Below are positions 53,001-59,996 of a stretch of DNA of 64,000 nucleotides, one piece after another. The translations under genes and the position numbers were made by a program. The DNA is from an uncultured Clostridia bacterium (GTDB lineage Bacteria > Bacillota > Clostridia > Lachnospirales > Lachnospiraceae), in assembly GCA_937895705.1 (NCBI GenBank), contig CALBKM010000034.1:159665-223664 (forward strand). The letters run 5' to 3'. Each line of letters begins with the position of its first letter. The first letter of the stretch is position 1. The notes below the pieces were generated by a model, which saw nothing but the letters and a program-made list of their open reading frames with translations, had not been told where the DNA came from and did not search any database.

Positions 53001-53882
53001 TGCATTCTTAGCATCGGTTACTGCGTTGTCTGCGTCCGCAGCCGCACCGTTATATGCTTCGTTTGCTTCCTTTTCTTCCTTCTGAGCAGCCAATAACTTC
53101 GTATAAGCATCTAAAGCTGCCTGATACTCTTTCTGAGCTTCTACTGCCTCTGCGCTTGCATTGTCTGCTGCTGCCTGTGCTGCCTCTGCAGCCTCACCTG
53201 CTTCCTTTGCAATCACGTTCGCCCTATCGCTGTATGCAGCATTGTTCGCACGATTTAATGCATCCTCGGCCTTATCTGCCTCTGCAACAGCCTCATCCTC
53301 TGCAGCTTCCGCATTTCCCTTTGCAACATCTGCGCTGTCCTTTGCTGCTTCGTTCTCCTTTAACGCAGCATCAGCCTTGCCCTGGGCATCGGTTGCAGCA
53401 CCCTTTGCATCGGTTGCCTTATCTTCCGCAGCCTGTGCCTTGTCTTCGGCATCCTTTGCTGTTTCATCTGCCTTAGTTGCATTGTCCGCCGCATTCTGCT
53501 TTTCGCTCTCTGCGGTTTCCTTTGCTTCTCCAGCGACCTCAGCCTTATTGTTTACCGTCGGCTCTGCCTCCTTTACCGCATCCTCTGCAGTATTCTTTGC
53601 GTCCTCTGCTGCCTTCTGTGCATCTTCAGCATCTTTCGCTGCTTCCTCTGCTGCTTTCGCTGCATCCACAGCTTTCCGAAGCTCTTCACCGGACTCCGTA
53701 AGCTTTGCTTCCGCGTCCTTTAAATTCACATTCTTTTCCGTATCCAAAACATCCAATACGTTTGTTCCGTTTTCTTCCGCAAACGCGTTTACCGGTGCTC
53801 CATACGCTGCATTGCTCATTATCAACGCCATGGCCAATACGCTTGCTGCTACTCTTGCTGCAATTTTTTTGCTTTTTCTCAT
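50088..53882 (-). CDS. Giant alanine-rich coiled-coil surface protein
   Basis: 1,264 residues. A signal peptide (about 1-35, ending near AFA) is followed by a first Ala/Lys/Glu/Asp-rich helical rod (about 36-600). A compact non-helical insert follows (about 600-757, rich in Tyr/Phe, e.g. ERFYYISTILFGAKSY). Then come a second Ala-rich rod (about 757-1115) and a C-terminal beta-rich acidic domain (about 1130-1264) with repeated DEDGN/ENGKIV units that resemble degenerate wall-binding repeats. There is no LPxTG or membrane anchor. The two rods could pair into a long hairpin. The ATG at 53880-53882 has GGAGGAATCGAC. It is the longest gene in the window and lies next to PilT. Function unknown; adhesin or fibre is a guess. 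Confidence 0.8.
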   Translation of the reverse strand: MRKSKKIAARVAASVLAMALIMSNAAYGAPVNAFAEENGTNVLDVLDTEKNVNLKDAEAKLTESGEELRKAVDAAKAAEEAAKDAEDAQKAAEDAKNTAEDAVKEAEPTVNNKAEVAGEAKETAESEKQNAADNATKADETAKDAEDKAQAAEDKATDAKGAATDAQGKADAALKENEAAKDSADVAKGNAEAAEDEAVAEADKAEDALNRANNAAYSDRANVIAKEAGEAAEAAQAAADNASAEAVEAQKEYQAALDAYTKLLAAQKEEKEANEAYNGAAADADNAVTDAKNAENAYNQAKQDAADAQAAAEAAEKAAAEAAQAAADAKKAVEDAQKVAQEAAKVAADAKKVAADAAKVAKDAEDAAIKAAEDAAVKAGEATGDAVKAENDAQKKVEDATEEFYNKSEELEDKKTEEETAKTAKDNAEQAVTDAKQAVVNAEQAVKDANDAVTNAERVVTEKNNAVVAAQQAVEVAEAAKEDAELALEEAKQNLESGDGNNAGAQEVYDNALEAFNKASEALTAANKALEEANTAKSQAESNKSAAESAKSEAAGLLQEKEDAYNELNTEYNQKLAELEKEISNAEDEATAEEKKEELIQTVIKNECNATEVGTEEDENGNKYYKADDKYYAVEEKEDGSVKVYEYTKTVTQDVEYVTEEKNATGALRDAKQYLGKDNLVIIGKNLFGADRELFYDEYAERFYYISTILFGAKSYIFDNNREIEVTYTETTSREVERISYEKTDDKADGSYEKVGATLNDADQAYKDAQKAYDDAKEALEDAEDALGTAQTEQKAKQEAYDAADKAKQDAEDALKDAFGDLDDAKTEYNKLKDAYDAYYGGENGEEGSDYAKEKVELERKLAEAQQAVTDAEQAQQDAQTAANNAQAAADKAQEDLESANEVLTKAQTDYNNAVQVTQEAQAAKDQAEAEKKAAEDEQSEVNNLAKALKEAAEQAKKDAEAAQKAVAEADAANKADDAADAAEAAAKAAEEAAKLQELAKKAAELAKKAEEAAKAAEEAKKAADKAAKAVADKKAAVEDAVNAVEAAKDNVDALKENPKVSDDVVAEAERVLAEAEQAKKDAQTAADNAQDAADKAAKAYEDSLKRVEDMRAWEEEMREAYEEWRDSQETEIEDEEVPLSDFNNEDGKEIKTEGDDSYVYDEDGNPVENEFTVFEDEDGNIYMVFSGENGKIVKNTFIVESEDGEYVLVAPEDMNADKDIDFNEVFVYWADKDGIIARDEDFEVLDYIYTADEEGVITSRKEK

Positions 53883-53943
53883 GTCGATTCCTCCGAACAA
53901 TAATACAAGTACATCATCTGGTTTCTACCCTCGATTTAACCTC

Positions 53944-53980
53944 AGTATAATAGTTCGGAGTTACATTTCGAGTTACATTT
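53944..53980 (-). promoter_or_regulatory. Promoter with tandem 12-bp direct repeats upstream of the alanine-rich protein gene
   Basis: Minus strand: AAATGTAACTC occurs twice with a 12-bp period (53958-53968 and 53970-53980), just upstream of a TATACT -10 (53944-53949). The repeats cover the place where a -35 would be (CTCGAA, poor), which suggests an activator-dependent promoter. Confidence 0.62.
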
Positions 53981-54020
53981 TGAAAAAAACGTTCATTTGT
54001 TAAATTTTTTCTTTTTGAGA

Positions 54021-55076
54021 TTATAACTTTCTTTTTACCTGTTCCGCATTTACCGCATAGCCTACTACGGTTTCCGCAGTTATCACACCGTCCCGGTATA
54101 AACGAAGCAATGACTGGTCCATGGATATCATTCCTTCCGCTGCCGAAGCCTGTATTACATTATCAATCTGATAATTCTTACTGTCGCGAATCATGTTACG
54201 AATCGCGCTGTTCATGTTCATTACTTCAAAGGCAGGCACCATACCGCCGTTCTTTGCCGGCACCAGCTGTTGCGAAACCACCGTATTCAACACCATGGAC
54301 AGCTGAATTCGAATCTGCGTCTGCTGATGGGACGGGAACGTATCGATGATTCGGTCAATGGTGTTCACCGCGCCCTTTGTATGTAACGTAGCCAGCAAAA
54401 GATGACCGGTTTCCGCCGCTGTCACCGCTGTACAAATGGTCTCAAAGTCTCGCATCTCTCCCAACTGGATAATATCCGGAGCCTGACGCAGGCACGCCCG
54501 CAACGCGGAAAGATAATTATCCGTATCGATGGCAATCTCTCTCTGGCTGATTAAACAAGTATTATTCCTGTGCAAATACTCAATCGGGTCCTCCAATGTA
54601 ATGATATGCCCGTTCCTCGTATGATTTATTTTATCGATAATACAGGCCTGTGTGGTAGATTTTCCGCTTCCCGCCGTTCCCGAAAACAGAACCATTCCAT
54701 GCTGTTGCTCCGCTACGCACATTACCTCATCCGGAATCCCCAGTTCCTTATAAGAAGGAATTTCAAATGCCACAATACGGATTACCGCCGCCAAAGAGCC
54801 TCTCTGGCGATATGCGTTGACACGGAATCTTGCAAGTCCTTCTATTGCAAAAGAGAAATCGTCGTCTCCCATATTATCAAACAGCTCTTTCTCACGGTTT
54901 GCAACACAATATAATCCCGTAATCAGCTCCTGTGTCATATCCGGCGTCAGTTTTGCCGAATCCATCGGCAAAAGCTGTCCGTTCTTTTTGTAACTGACCG
55001 CACCGCCGGCCACCACAAAAACGTCCGAAGCTCCTTCTTTTACCGCCCGCTCCAAATACGGTACAATCATTGCCAT
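54021..55076 (-). CDS. PilT-like twitching ATPase
   Basis: 351 residues, full-length for PilT. Walker A GTAGSGKST at 133-141, an Asp box TLEDPIEY at 160-167, Walker B DIIQLGEMRD at 201-210 and a His box LLATLHTKGAVNTIDRIID. The Asp and His boxes and the GEMRD sequence place it with retraction ATPases rather than PilB/GspE. GGAGG precedes the ATG, and the preceding gene's TAG ends one base before. It is the last gene of the pilus-like operon. No PilB-type extension ATPase is encoded nearby. Confidence 0.94.
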   Translation of the reverse strand: MAMIVPYLERAVKEGASDVFVVAGGAVSYKKNGQLLPMDSAKLTPDMTQELITGLYCVANREKELFDNMGDDDFSFAIEGLARFRVNAYRQRGSLAAVIRIVAFEIPSYKELGIPDEVMCVAEQQHGMVLFSGTAGSGKSTTQACIIDKINHTRNGHIITLEDPIEYLHRNNTCLISQREIAIDTDNYLSALRACLRQAPDIIQLGEMRDFETICTAVTAAETGHLLLATLHTKGAVNTIDRIIDTFPSHQQTQIRIQLSMVLNTVVSQQLVPAKNGGMVPAFEVMNMNSAIRNMIRDSKNYQIDNVIQASAAEGMISMDQSLLRLYRDGVITAETVVGYAVNAEQVKRKL

Positions 55077-55077
55077 A

Positions 55078-55482
55078 CTAATCCTCCGTTTCCGGAGTCC
55101 ACACGTTCAAATACTCCTGCGGGCTCCACTGTTCCGTCACCAATACCTTCCATTGCAGCACTTCATATTTCTCTGCATTCACGTAAACCACCACACTCAA
55201 TGCCTGTGTATCCGATACCGGACACAAATACGCATACCTGTCGTTTTCATACACGACTCCCTCCGGAATTTCTCCCCTTCGCAGTGCTCCCAATATTTCT
55301 TCCGCTCGGCAGTCAGCCAGATAATACTCCCCGATTGCCTGAACGGAGGCATCCGCCATCCGCAAATCCGCTTTCACCGTACTGAGCGCCAACATCGCAA
55401 ATACAGTCAGACAAAGTACCGAAAAAATAACCAGCAGAGAACTCCCTCCCGTAAACGGCAACCTTCTTTTCTCCTTATTCAT
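55078..55482 (-). CDS. Small single-membrane pilin-like protein A
   Basis: 134 residues. A short basic leader (MNKEKRRLPFTGG), one hydrophobic helix (about 14-35) and an extracellular alpha/beta part follow. The layout is that of pilin-like or minor pseudopilin proteins, but the canonical GFTLxE cleavage motif is absent (PFTGGSSLL instead). Overlaps the previous gene by 8 bp and ends one base before PilT. Its place in the machine is inferred from position. Confidence 0.72.
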   Translation of the reverse strand: MNKEKRRLPFTGGSSLLVIFSVLCLTVFAMLALSTVKADLRMADASVQAIGEYYLADCRAEEILGALRRGEIPEGVVYENDRYAYLCPVSDTQALSVVVYVNAEKYEVLQWKVLVTEQWSPQEYLNVWTPETED

Positions 55483-55900
55483 TCTGCACCTCCTGCCAGC
55501 TTACCGGCAGGGAAAATAAAAGTTCCCCGTCTTTTGCTTTTGTTACTTGTATTTCCGCCGAAGTTACATATCCGTCGCTTTCTCCGCATACTAAGCGCAG
55601 CTCATAAGCCACCGCTTCCGATTCGTTTTCCCACGTTTCGTTATAATACAGAAGCAATTCTCCGTTACCGGCCTTGCCGAGATACATGTCCGCCACAGCC
55701 TGCAGGTCTCCGTGCTTTGCCTTCACACTTTCCGCAACCGTCTGACTGACATTTACAGCTCTGTCCCGATCATACAGACCCTTTGATAACGTATCTGCCT
55801 TCACAAAGGCCTGTACGCAAAGAGTGGCTGCCACCGCAAACACAAGAATCATAACGGCTTGTTCCATCAAGGCCAACGGCGACTTACTTTTTTGACTCAT
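55475..55900 (-). CDS. Small single-membrane pilin-like protein B
   Basis: 141 residues. Leader MSQKSKSPLALMEQAV with a Glu five residues after a plausible cleavage point, then a hydrophobic helix (about 14-33) and an extracellular part. It could be a prepilin-like protein with an altered processing site. The ATG at 55898-55900 has GGGGAGG upstream and overlaps the preceding gene by 17 bp; a 20-codon longer reading has no ribosome site. Confidence 0.72.
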   Translation of the reverse strand: MSQKSKSPLALMEQAVMILVFAVAATLCVQAFVKADTLSKGLYDRDRAVNVSQTVAESVKAKHGDLQAVADMYLGKAGNGELLLYYNETWENESEAVAYELRLVCGESDGYVTSAEIQVTKAKDGELLFSLPVSWQEVQNE

Positions 55901-56411
55901 TTTGCACCTCCCCGTTACTCCGAACCGATAAAGAAAGCTTGTGTACCTCGCCTTCTTCATCCCCCACGCTTATCGAAATCAGGTTCCCGTCCTGTTTCAC
56001 GGAAAAAGAAGTGGCTTTCAACACTTCCTGTCCGTCCTCCGGATCCAGTTCATCATCCTCCGCACATAAAAGTTCCCTGATATAACCGTCATAAAAATAT
56101 ATTTTTGTATAATAAAATTCCCCCTCTGCACTCATTCCGAGATACAGAGTTGGAATTTCATCCGCTTCCGTATTATTTTTATCCGCAAAAGAACCCGCCT
56201 GCACACAGTCAGACGTATCCCCGTGTCGCAGTTTTGCCGCAATATACTGCACTCCGGTTCTTGCATTATACGCTTTTGTGTCTCTTTTTACGATTTTCTC
56301 GTAGGAAGAGGTTCCCAACAACAGTACCATTAAAATACAGCCTGCGAACAGGGTGAACAATAACAGCACAAAGGCACTGTCGATTTCGTGTTTTTTTGCT
56401 CTGTTTTTCAT
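55884..56411 (-). CDS. Single-membrane protein of the pilus-like operon (possibly DUF4860)
   Basis: 175 residues. A leader MKNRAKKHEIDSAF and a hydrophobic helix (about 14-34) precede an extracellular domain with ARTGVQYIAAKLR and an acidic loop (EDDELDPEDGQE). The pattern is like DUF4860 members that occur in clostridial PilC/PilT clusters; this is from memory. There is no conventional prepilin cleavage motif. It overlaps the next gene. Confidence 0.7.
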   Translation of the reverse strand: MKNRAKKHEIDSAFVLLLFTLFAGCILMVLLLGTSSYEKIVKRDTKAYNARTGVQYIAAKLRHGDTSDCVQAGSFADKNNTEADEIPTLYLGMSAEGEFYYTKIYFYDGYIRELLCAEDDELDPEDGQEVLKATSFSVKQDGNLISISVGDEEGEVHKLSLSVRSNGEVQNESKK

Positions 56412-56422
56412 CTGTTTTCCCT

Positions 56423-56749
56423 TTAATTCTTTTTCGGTATTACGGTTATCTCCGGCATTATATTGTCCGCAAATATTTCATAAAACACATCATACCGGTC
56501 ACGGTCCACAATCAAACCGTAATGCTCCTCCACATATTCCAGTGTGGCGGGATACACCCCTTCGATTGTATAACAGTTTACCACCGCTTTTTTTATCGTA
56601 TCCTGTACTCTCTTTTCGTTTTCCCTTTGTTGTCCCTGTTCCACCCGGCCTACCGCCGCCAGTACATAGCAAAGAATACCGATTACAACAGCCGGAACCA
56701 ACAACATTTTTAACGTTTCCGTAAATGCATTTCTGCGCTTTCTCACCAT
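56423..56749 (-). CDS. Small single-membrane pilin-like protein C
   Basis: 108 residues. Leader VRKRRNAFTETLKML, hydrophobic helix (about 14-32), then a short region with the pilin-like feature TIEGVYPATLEYVEEHYG, typical of major pseudopilins that begin with a Tyr-Pro-containing helix. NAFTE recalls the GFTLxE start of prepilins but is not canonical. Follows the PilC gene by 7 bp. Confidence 0.75.
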   Translation of the reverse strand: MVRKRRNAFTETLKMLLVPAVVIGILCYVLAAVGRVEQGQQRENEKRVQDTIKKAVVNCYTIEGVYPATLEYVEEHYGLIVDRDRYDVFYEIFADNIMPEITVIPKKN

Positions 56750-56756
56750 TTTTCAC

Positions 56757-57803
56757 CTATCCGATCGAGGTCATAATATTCATTAACGGCAACATCACCG
56801 CCAACAAAATAATGCCGACCAACAAAGATGCCGCAATTACAATCGTCGGTTCTACCTTACTTACCAGATTTTCCACGGAATTCCGCGCCTTCTCTTCCAA
56901 ACGACGTGCAATCTCTCCCATCACCGAATCTGCGGTACCGCTCTTTTCTCCCAACGCCAGCATCCTGCAATACATCGGTTCCAGCACCTTCGTCTCCCGG
57001 AGCGTTTCCGGTAACGTCTGACCGTCTTCCAGCAACTGACGGCATCGCTCGTACCGTTCCGCTGTTTTCGGCTCATCCTGCTGAAAAGAAGCCGCCAAAT
57101 CCAGGGCATCCTCCGTCTGGAGTCCGCTGGACATCCCCATACACATTGCCGCAGCAAATCTGGAAACACTGATTTCCTTTGCAATACGCCACCCCGAAGT
57201 CAGTTTTTTACCGACGGTCAGGGCTCCCTTCCGAAGGCCCTTGTGGCAATACACAATCACGCCCGCTGCAAACAACACCGCAATCACAATGCCGATTACA
57301 GGCAGCGCACTTTTTAATCCCTGCCCCGTCAACAATAAGCCTCCCGCAAGTCCCTCCATGGAACCGCCCAGCTGCTCATAAACTTTATTAAAAACCGGTA
57401 ACACCTTTACAAGCAAAATCCCGATAATCACCAGCATCAGCCCAAGCAAAACAAGCGGATACGTAACCGCATTCTTTATCCGGTCTCCCAACTGCTTTTG
57501 TCCGTCGTAATAATCCGCCATGGAACGAAAGGCCTGTTCCAAACGTCCGGTACTTTCCCCTGTTTCGGTCATATGAATGACATATTGCGGAAACGCACCG
57601 GTTTCTTTCATTGCCTCGGATATGGTCTTTCCTTCATCCAACAAATCCGTCAGCCCCGTCAACACGTTACGACAGTTCTTGTCCGTCTCATCCTCTGCCA
57701 GAAGATGTACGCCGTCGGCCAAAGAAATACCTGCATGTAACAGCAACGACATTTGCAAACAAAATACAGATATGTATTCGGTTGAAAATTCATTCTTTCT
57801 CAT
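56757..57803 (-). CDS. Type II secretion/type IV pilus platform protein (PilC/GspF)
   Basis: 348 residues with the two GspF domains. Each domain begins with a helical cytoplasmic part (first about 8-125, with GISLADGVHLL and MTETGESTGRLE; second about 210-330, with MSSGLQTEDALDLA and LGEKSGTADSVMGE). Membrane segments lie at about 130-150, 185-205 and 320-345. PilC is the inner-membrane platform that couples the ATPase to the pilus base. The ATG at 57801-57803 has AAGGAAG; a 36-codon longer reading would run into the transglutaminase gene. It is the first gene of the pilus-like set. Confidence 0.93.
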   Translation of the reverse strand: MRKNEFSTEYISVFCLQMSLLLHAGISLADGVHLLAEDETDKNCRNVLTGLTDLLDEGKTISEAMKETGAFPQYVIHMTETGESTGRLEQAFRSMADYYDGQKQLGDRIKNAVTYPLVLLGLMLVIIGILLVKVLPVFNKVYEQLGGSMEGLAGGLLLTGQGLKSALPVIGIVIAVLFAAGVIVYCHKGLRKGALTVGKKLTSGWRIAKEISVSRFAAAMCMGMSSGLQTEDALDLAASFQQDEPKTAERYERCRQLLEDGQTLPETLRETKVLEPMYCRMLALGEKSGTADSVMGEIARRLEEKARNSVENLVSKVEPTIVIAASLLVGIILLAVMLPLMNIMTSIG

Positions 57804-57828
57804 ACTCTTCCTTCTTCCGCCGCCCAAT

Positions 57829-58737
57829 TTAATATATGTACTTCTGGGTATAATTCGTGGAATCCCCGATATATTCCTTAAATTCCTCTTCGGACTTCGC
57901 GGTATCCGCATAAGTCGGGTCCATCAGACACCATTGTTCTCCGTCGAAGTAAACCACACCGGTAATCCAGCCGCTCTCCTTGGTATACACACTGAGCCAT
58001 GCATGGTACGCGGAACCGCTGTAACCGATGACCAGCTTTGTCGGCACACCCTGACTGCGCAACATCGCAACCATGGTGGACGCGTAGTCAAAACAAATGG
58101 CCTTTCTGGACTTATATACCTCATCCAGATTCGGAACATATCCGCTCTCTACCGTTTTTGCCTTAATCTTACTGTAACTGAACCGCTTAATGGTCCATTT
58201 ATAAATCTCGTTTACTTTATCAAGCTCCGTCTCCGCTCCCTTACAAATCTTTGCGGCTTCTTTTACACATTTCGTTTCTTCCGTGTAATCCACATACTGA
58301 TTCGCCGTTAAAAACGGAAGCATCGGATCTTCCAGCGTCACCTTAACAGTCTTGGAACCCATCGTAGCGTAAGAATTCCCGGACACATTCCGGAATACGG
58401 ACACCTTGTACTTTCCGTCACCTTCCGTCAACGGAAACGCCGCCCATTCCTTCGGCGTCAGCGTATACGTATAGGTGGTACCTTCCGGTCCCTTCACCTG
58501 AGCCTTCAGCTTACTTTCCGTATCCTGCAAATACTTTACCATCACATATCCTTTGGAGGCATTGGAATAATCGATTACCATTTTGTCGTTTTCCTTCACG
58601 GCAGTCCCCGCCGCCTCCGGAACCAACACCTTGGAATCCGCTTCCCCGGCGCCCGTCACGCAAAGCAGTCCGTATCCGGACAATGCCACCGCGCAAACCA
58701 CCAATAATCCTATTGCCGCTTTTGTCAACTTCTTCAT
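57829..58737 (-). CDS. Exported transglutaminase-like protein
   Basis: 302 residues. An N-terminal membrane segment (about 5-30), a beta-sandwich region (about 45-135) and a transglutaminase-core domain (about 140-300) follow. The catalytic triad is visible as Cys (RKAICFDYAS), His (SAYHAWLSVY) and Asp (LMDPTYAD). Such enzymes cleave or crosslink amide bonds in surface proteins or peptidoglycan. It ends 25 bp before PilC and begins 17 bp after the BTAD regulator, so all lie in one transcript. Modification of the pilus-like proteins or of the alanine-rich protein is possible but only inferred. Confidence 0.9.
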   Translation of the reverse strand: MKKLTKAAIGLLVVCAVALSGYGLLCVTGAGEADSKVLVPEAAGTAVKENDKMVIDYSNASKGYVMVKYLQDTESKLKAQVKGPEGTTYTYTLTPKEWAAFPLTEGDGKYKVSVFRNVSGNSYATMGSKTVKVTLEDPMLPFLTANQYVDYTEETKCVKEAAKICKGAETELDKVNEIYKWTIKRFSYSKIKAKTVESGYVPNLDEVYKSRKAICFDYASTMVAMLRSQGVPTKLVIGYSGSAYHAWLSVYTKESGWITGVVYFDGEQWCLMDPTYADTAKSEEEFKEYIGDSTNYTQKYIY

Positions 58738-58754
58738 AGGAGTTCCTCCTTTCG

Positions 58755-59960
58755 TTAATTACCGCCTTCCGTAACGGAAACTACTTTCTTTACATAACTG
58801 GTCAGTTTTGCCGGAGAGTGTACATATTTTTTAAAGTATGCTTTTTTCACTCTCTCCACTACCATCTCCACATCCGCTTCTTTCGCATTCGGCAAAAGCA
58901 AAACAAACTGACACGGAGAACACATGGATACAATATCTCCCGAGCGAAGATTTTTGCATAAAATCTCTTTCAAATTCGCAACACAGCACGCCAGACTTCT
59001 TTTGGAAAGAAGTCTGTCCTGAATGTCCGTAATATCTATCATCGCAAGACAGATTTCTTGTTTGCTTCGCATGATTCCCTCGGAATAGGAATGATACAAC
59101 TCCTTGAAGAAATCAAATTCACAGTACATCGCCTTCCTGTTGGTATCACGCTTTTTGACAAGCTCCGGAATCTCATCGATGTCTACCAGTTTCGTACTCA
59201 GGGCATACATTGCTTCGTAATAAATCGACTTTGCTTCCTCCGAAGGCTTTTCGTCGAAATGTTCCGCCATCATATCGCTCAGCTGTTTGTATACCTTCAT
59301 AACTTCTTTATGTTGTTCGATACGAAGAAGATATCTCATCTGATATACATAAAGGACTTCTTCGTATTTTTCTACCTCTTGTGCCCGTCGTAAAATCTCG
59401 ATGGCCTCTTCGAAGCAATTCTTCTTCTCGCATATTTCCAGCATGGAGCATACCACTTCCAGATACAGGTTGTGGTAATACACCTGTAACGGAGTCACCC
59501 ACGGCATCTCCGCAAACGAGTTCAGAAACTCTCCCCGGTACAACTCAAAGGCACTTTTATAAAAACCGAACTGTTCTTCCTCATCTTTCGCCTGTCTGGC
59601 AAGTCTCACAAAACAGTCAAACTCCTCCACGTCGCAAACGAGAGTATATACCTCCCCCACGGAATACATCTTATTGCGACAGCATAAAAATTCTTTGCCG
59701 AACTCCTCGTCATACGCCTCCGCCAACATTCCGCGGACACGATGCAAAGCTGTTTTTAACACCCCGGAGCCGGATTCCGTCCCGTTCCATATTGCGGACA
59801 AAAGTGCCTCCTGGGATACCCCTTTTTTCCGGAAGTAAATGATATACGCAAGAATCAGCCACAATTTCTGTGAGCGGTTATCCATATTTTTAATCACATG
59901 ACCGTTATATTCCAATTCCATCGAATGAAACATCCGAACATGAATTACCTGCTTTTCCAT
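58755..59960 (-). CDS. BTAD-domain transcriptional regulator with degenerate GGDEF-like tail
   Basis: 401 residues. An N-terminal winged-helix domain (about 5-95, SARP/OmpR-like, with GVLKTALHRVRGML) is followed by a bacterial transcriptional activator domain (about 105-250, tetratricopeptide-like helices with AFELYRGEFL). A C-terminal domain (about 285-395) has the strand-helix order of GGDEF domains but SPCQF where GGDEF is expected, so cyclase activity is unlikely. It is probably the activator of the transglutaminase/pilus genes or the nearby surface protein. A GGAGGAG site precedes the ATG. Confidence 0.82.
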   Translation of the reverse strand: MEKQVIHVRMFHSMELEYNGHVIKNMDNRSQKLWLILAYIIYFRKKGVSQEALLSAIWNGTESGSGVLKTALHRVRGMLAEAYDEEFGKEFLCCRNKMYSVGEVYTLVCDVEEFDCFVRLARQAKDEEEQFGFYKSAFELYRGEFLNSFAEMPWVTPLQVYYHNLYLEVVCSMLEICEKKNCFEEAIEILRRAQEVEKYEEVLYVYQMRYLLRIEQHKEVMKVYKQLSDMMAEHFDEKPSEEAKSIYYEAMYALSTKLVDIDEIPELVKKRDTNRKAMYCEFDFFKELYHSYSEGIMRSKQEICLAMIDITDIQDRLLSKRSLACCVANLKEILCKNLRSGDIVSMCSPCQFVLLLPNAKEADVEMVVERVKKAYFKKYVHSPAKLTSYVKKVVSVTEGGN

Positions 59961-59996
59961 GTGGCTCCTCCTTCCGTAAACATTCGCCGTTCCCTC

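Noticed and set aside
50588..53701. Long plus-strand open frames opposite the alanine-rich gene, some over 250 codons
   Set aside because: They are low-complexity Leu/Pro/Ser-rich mirrors of the GCN/GAN-rich minus-strand codons and lack ribosome sites.
53958..53980. LytTR-type binding site
   Set aside because: LytTR boxes usually repeat with about a 21-bp period; the repeats here have a 12-bp period, so I describe them only as direct repeats.
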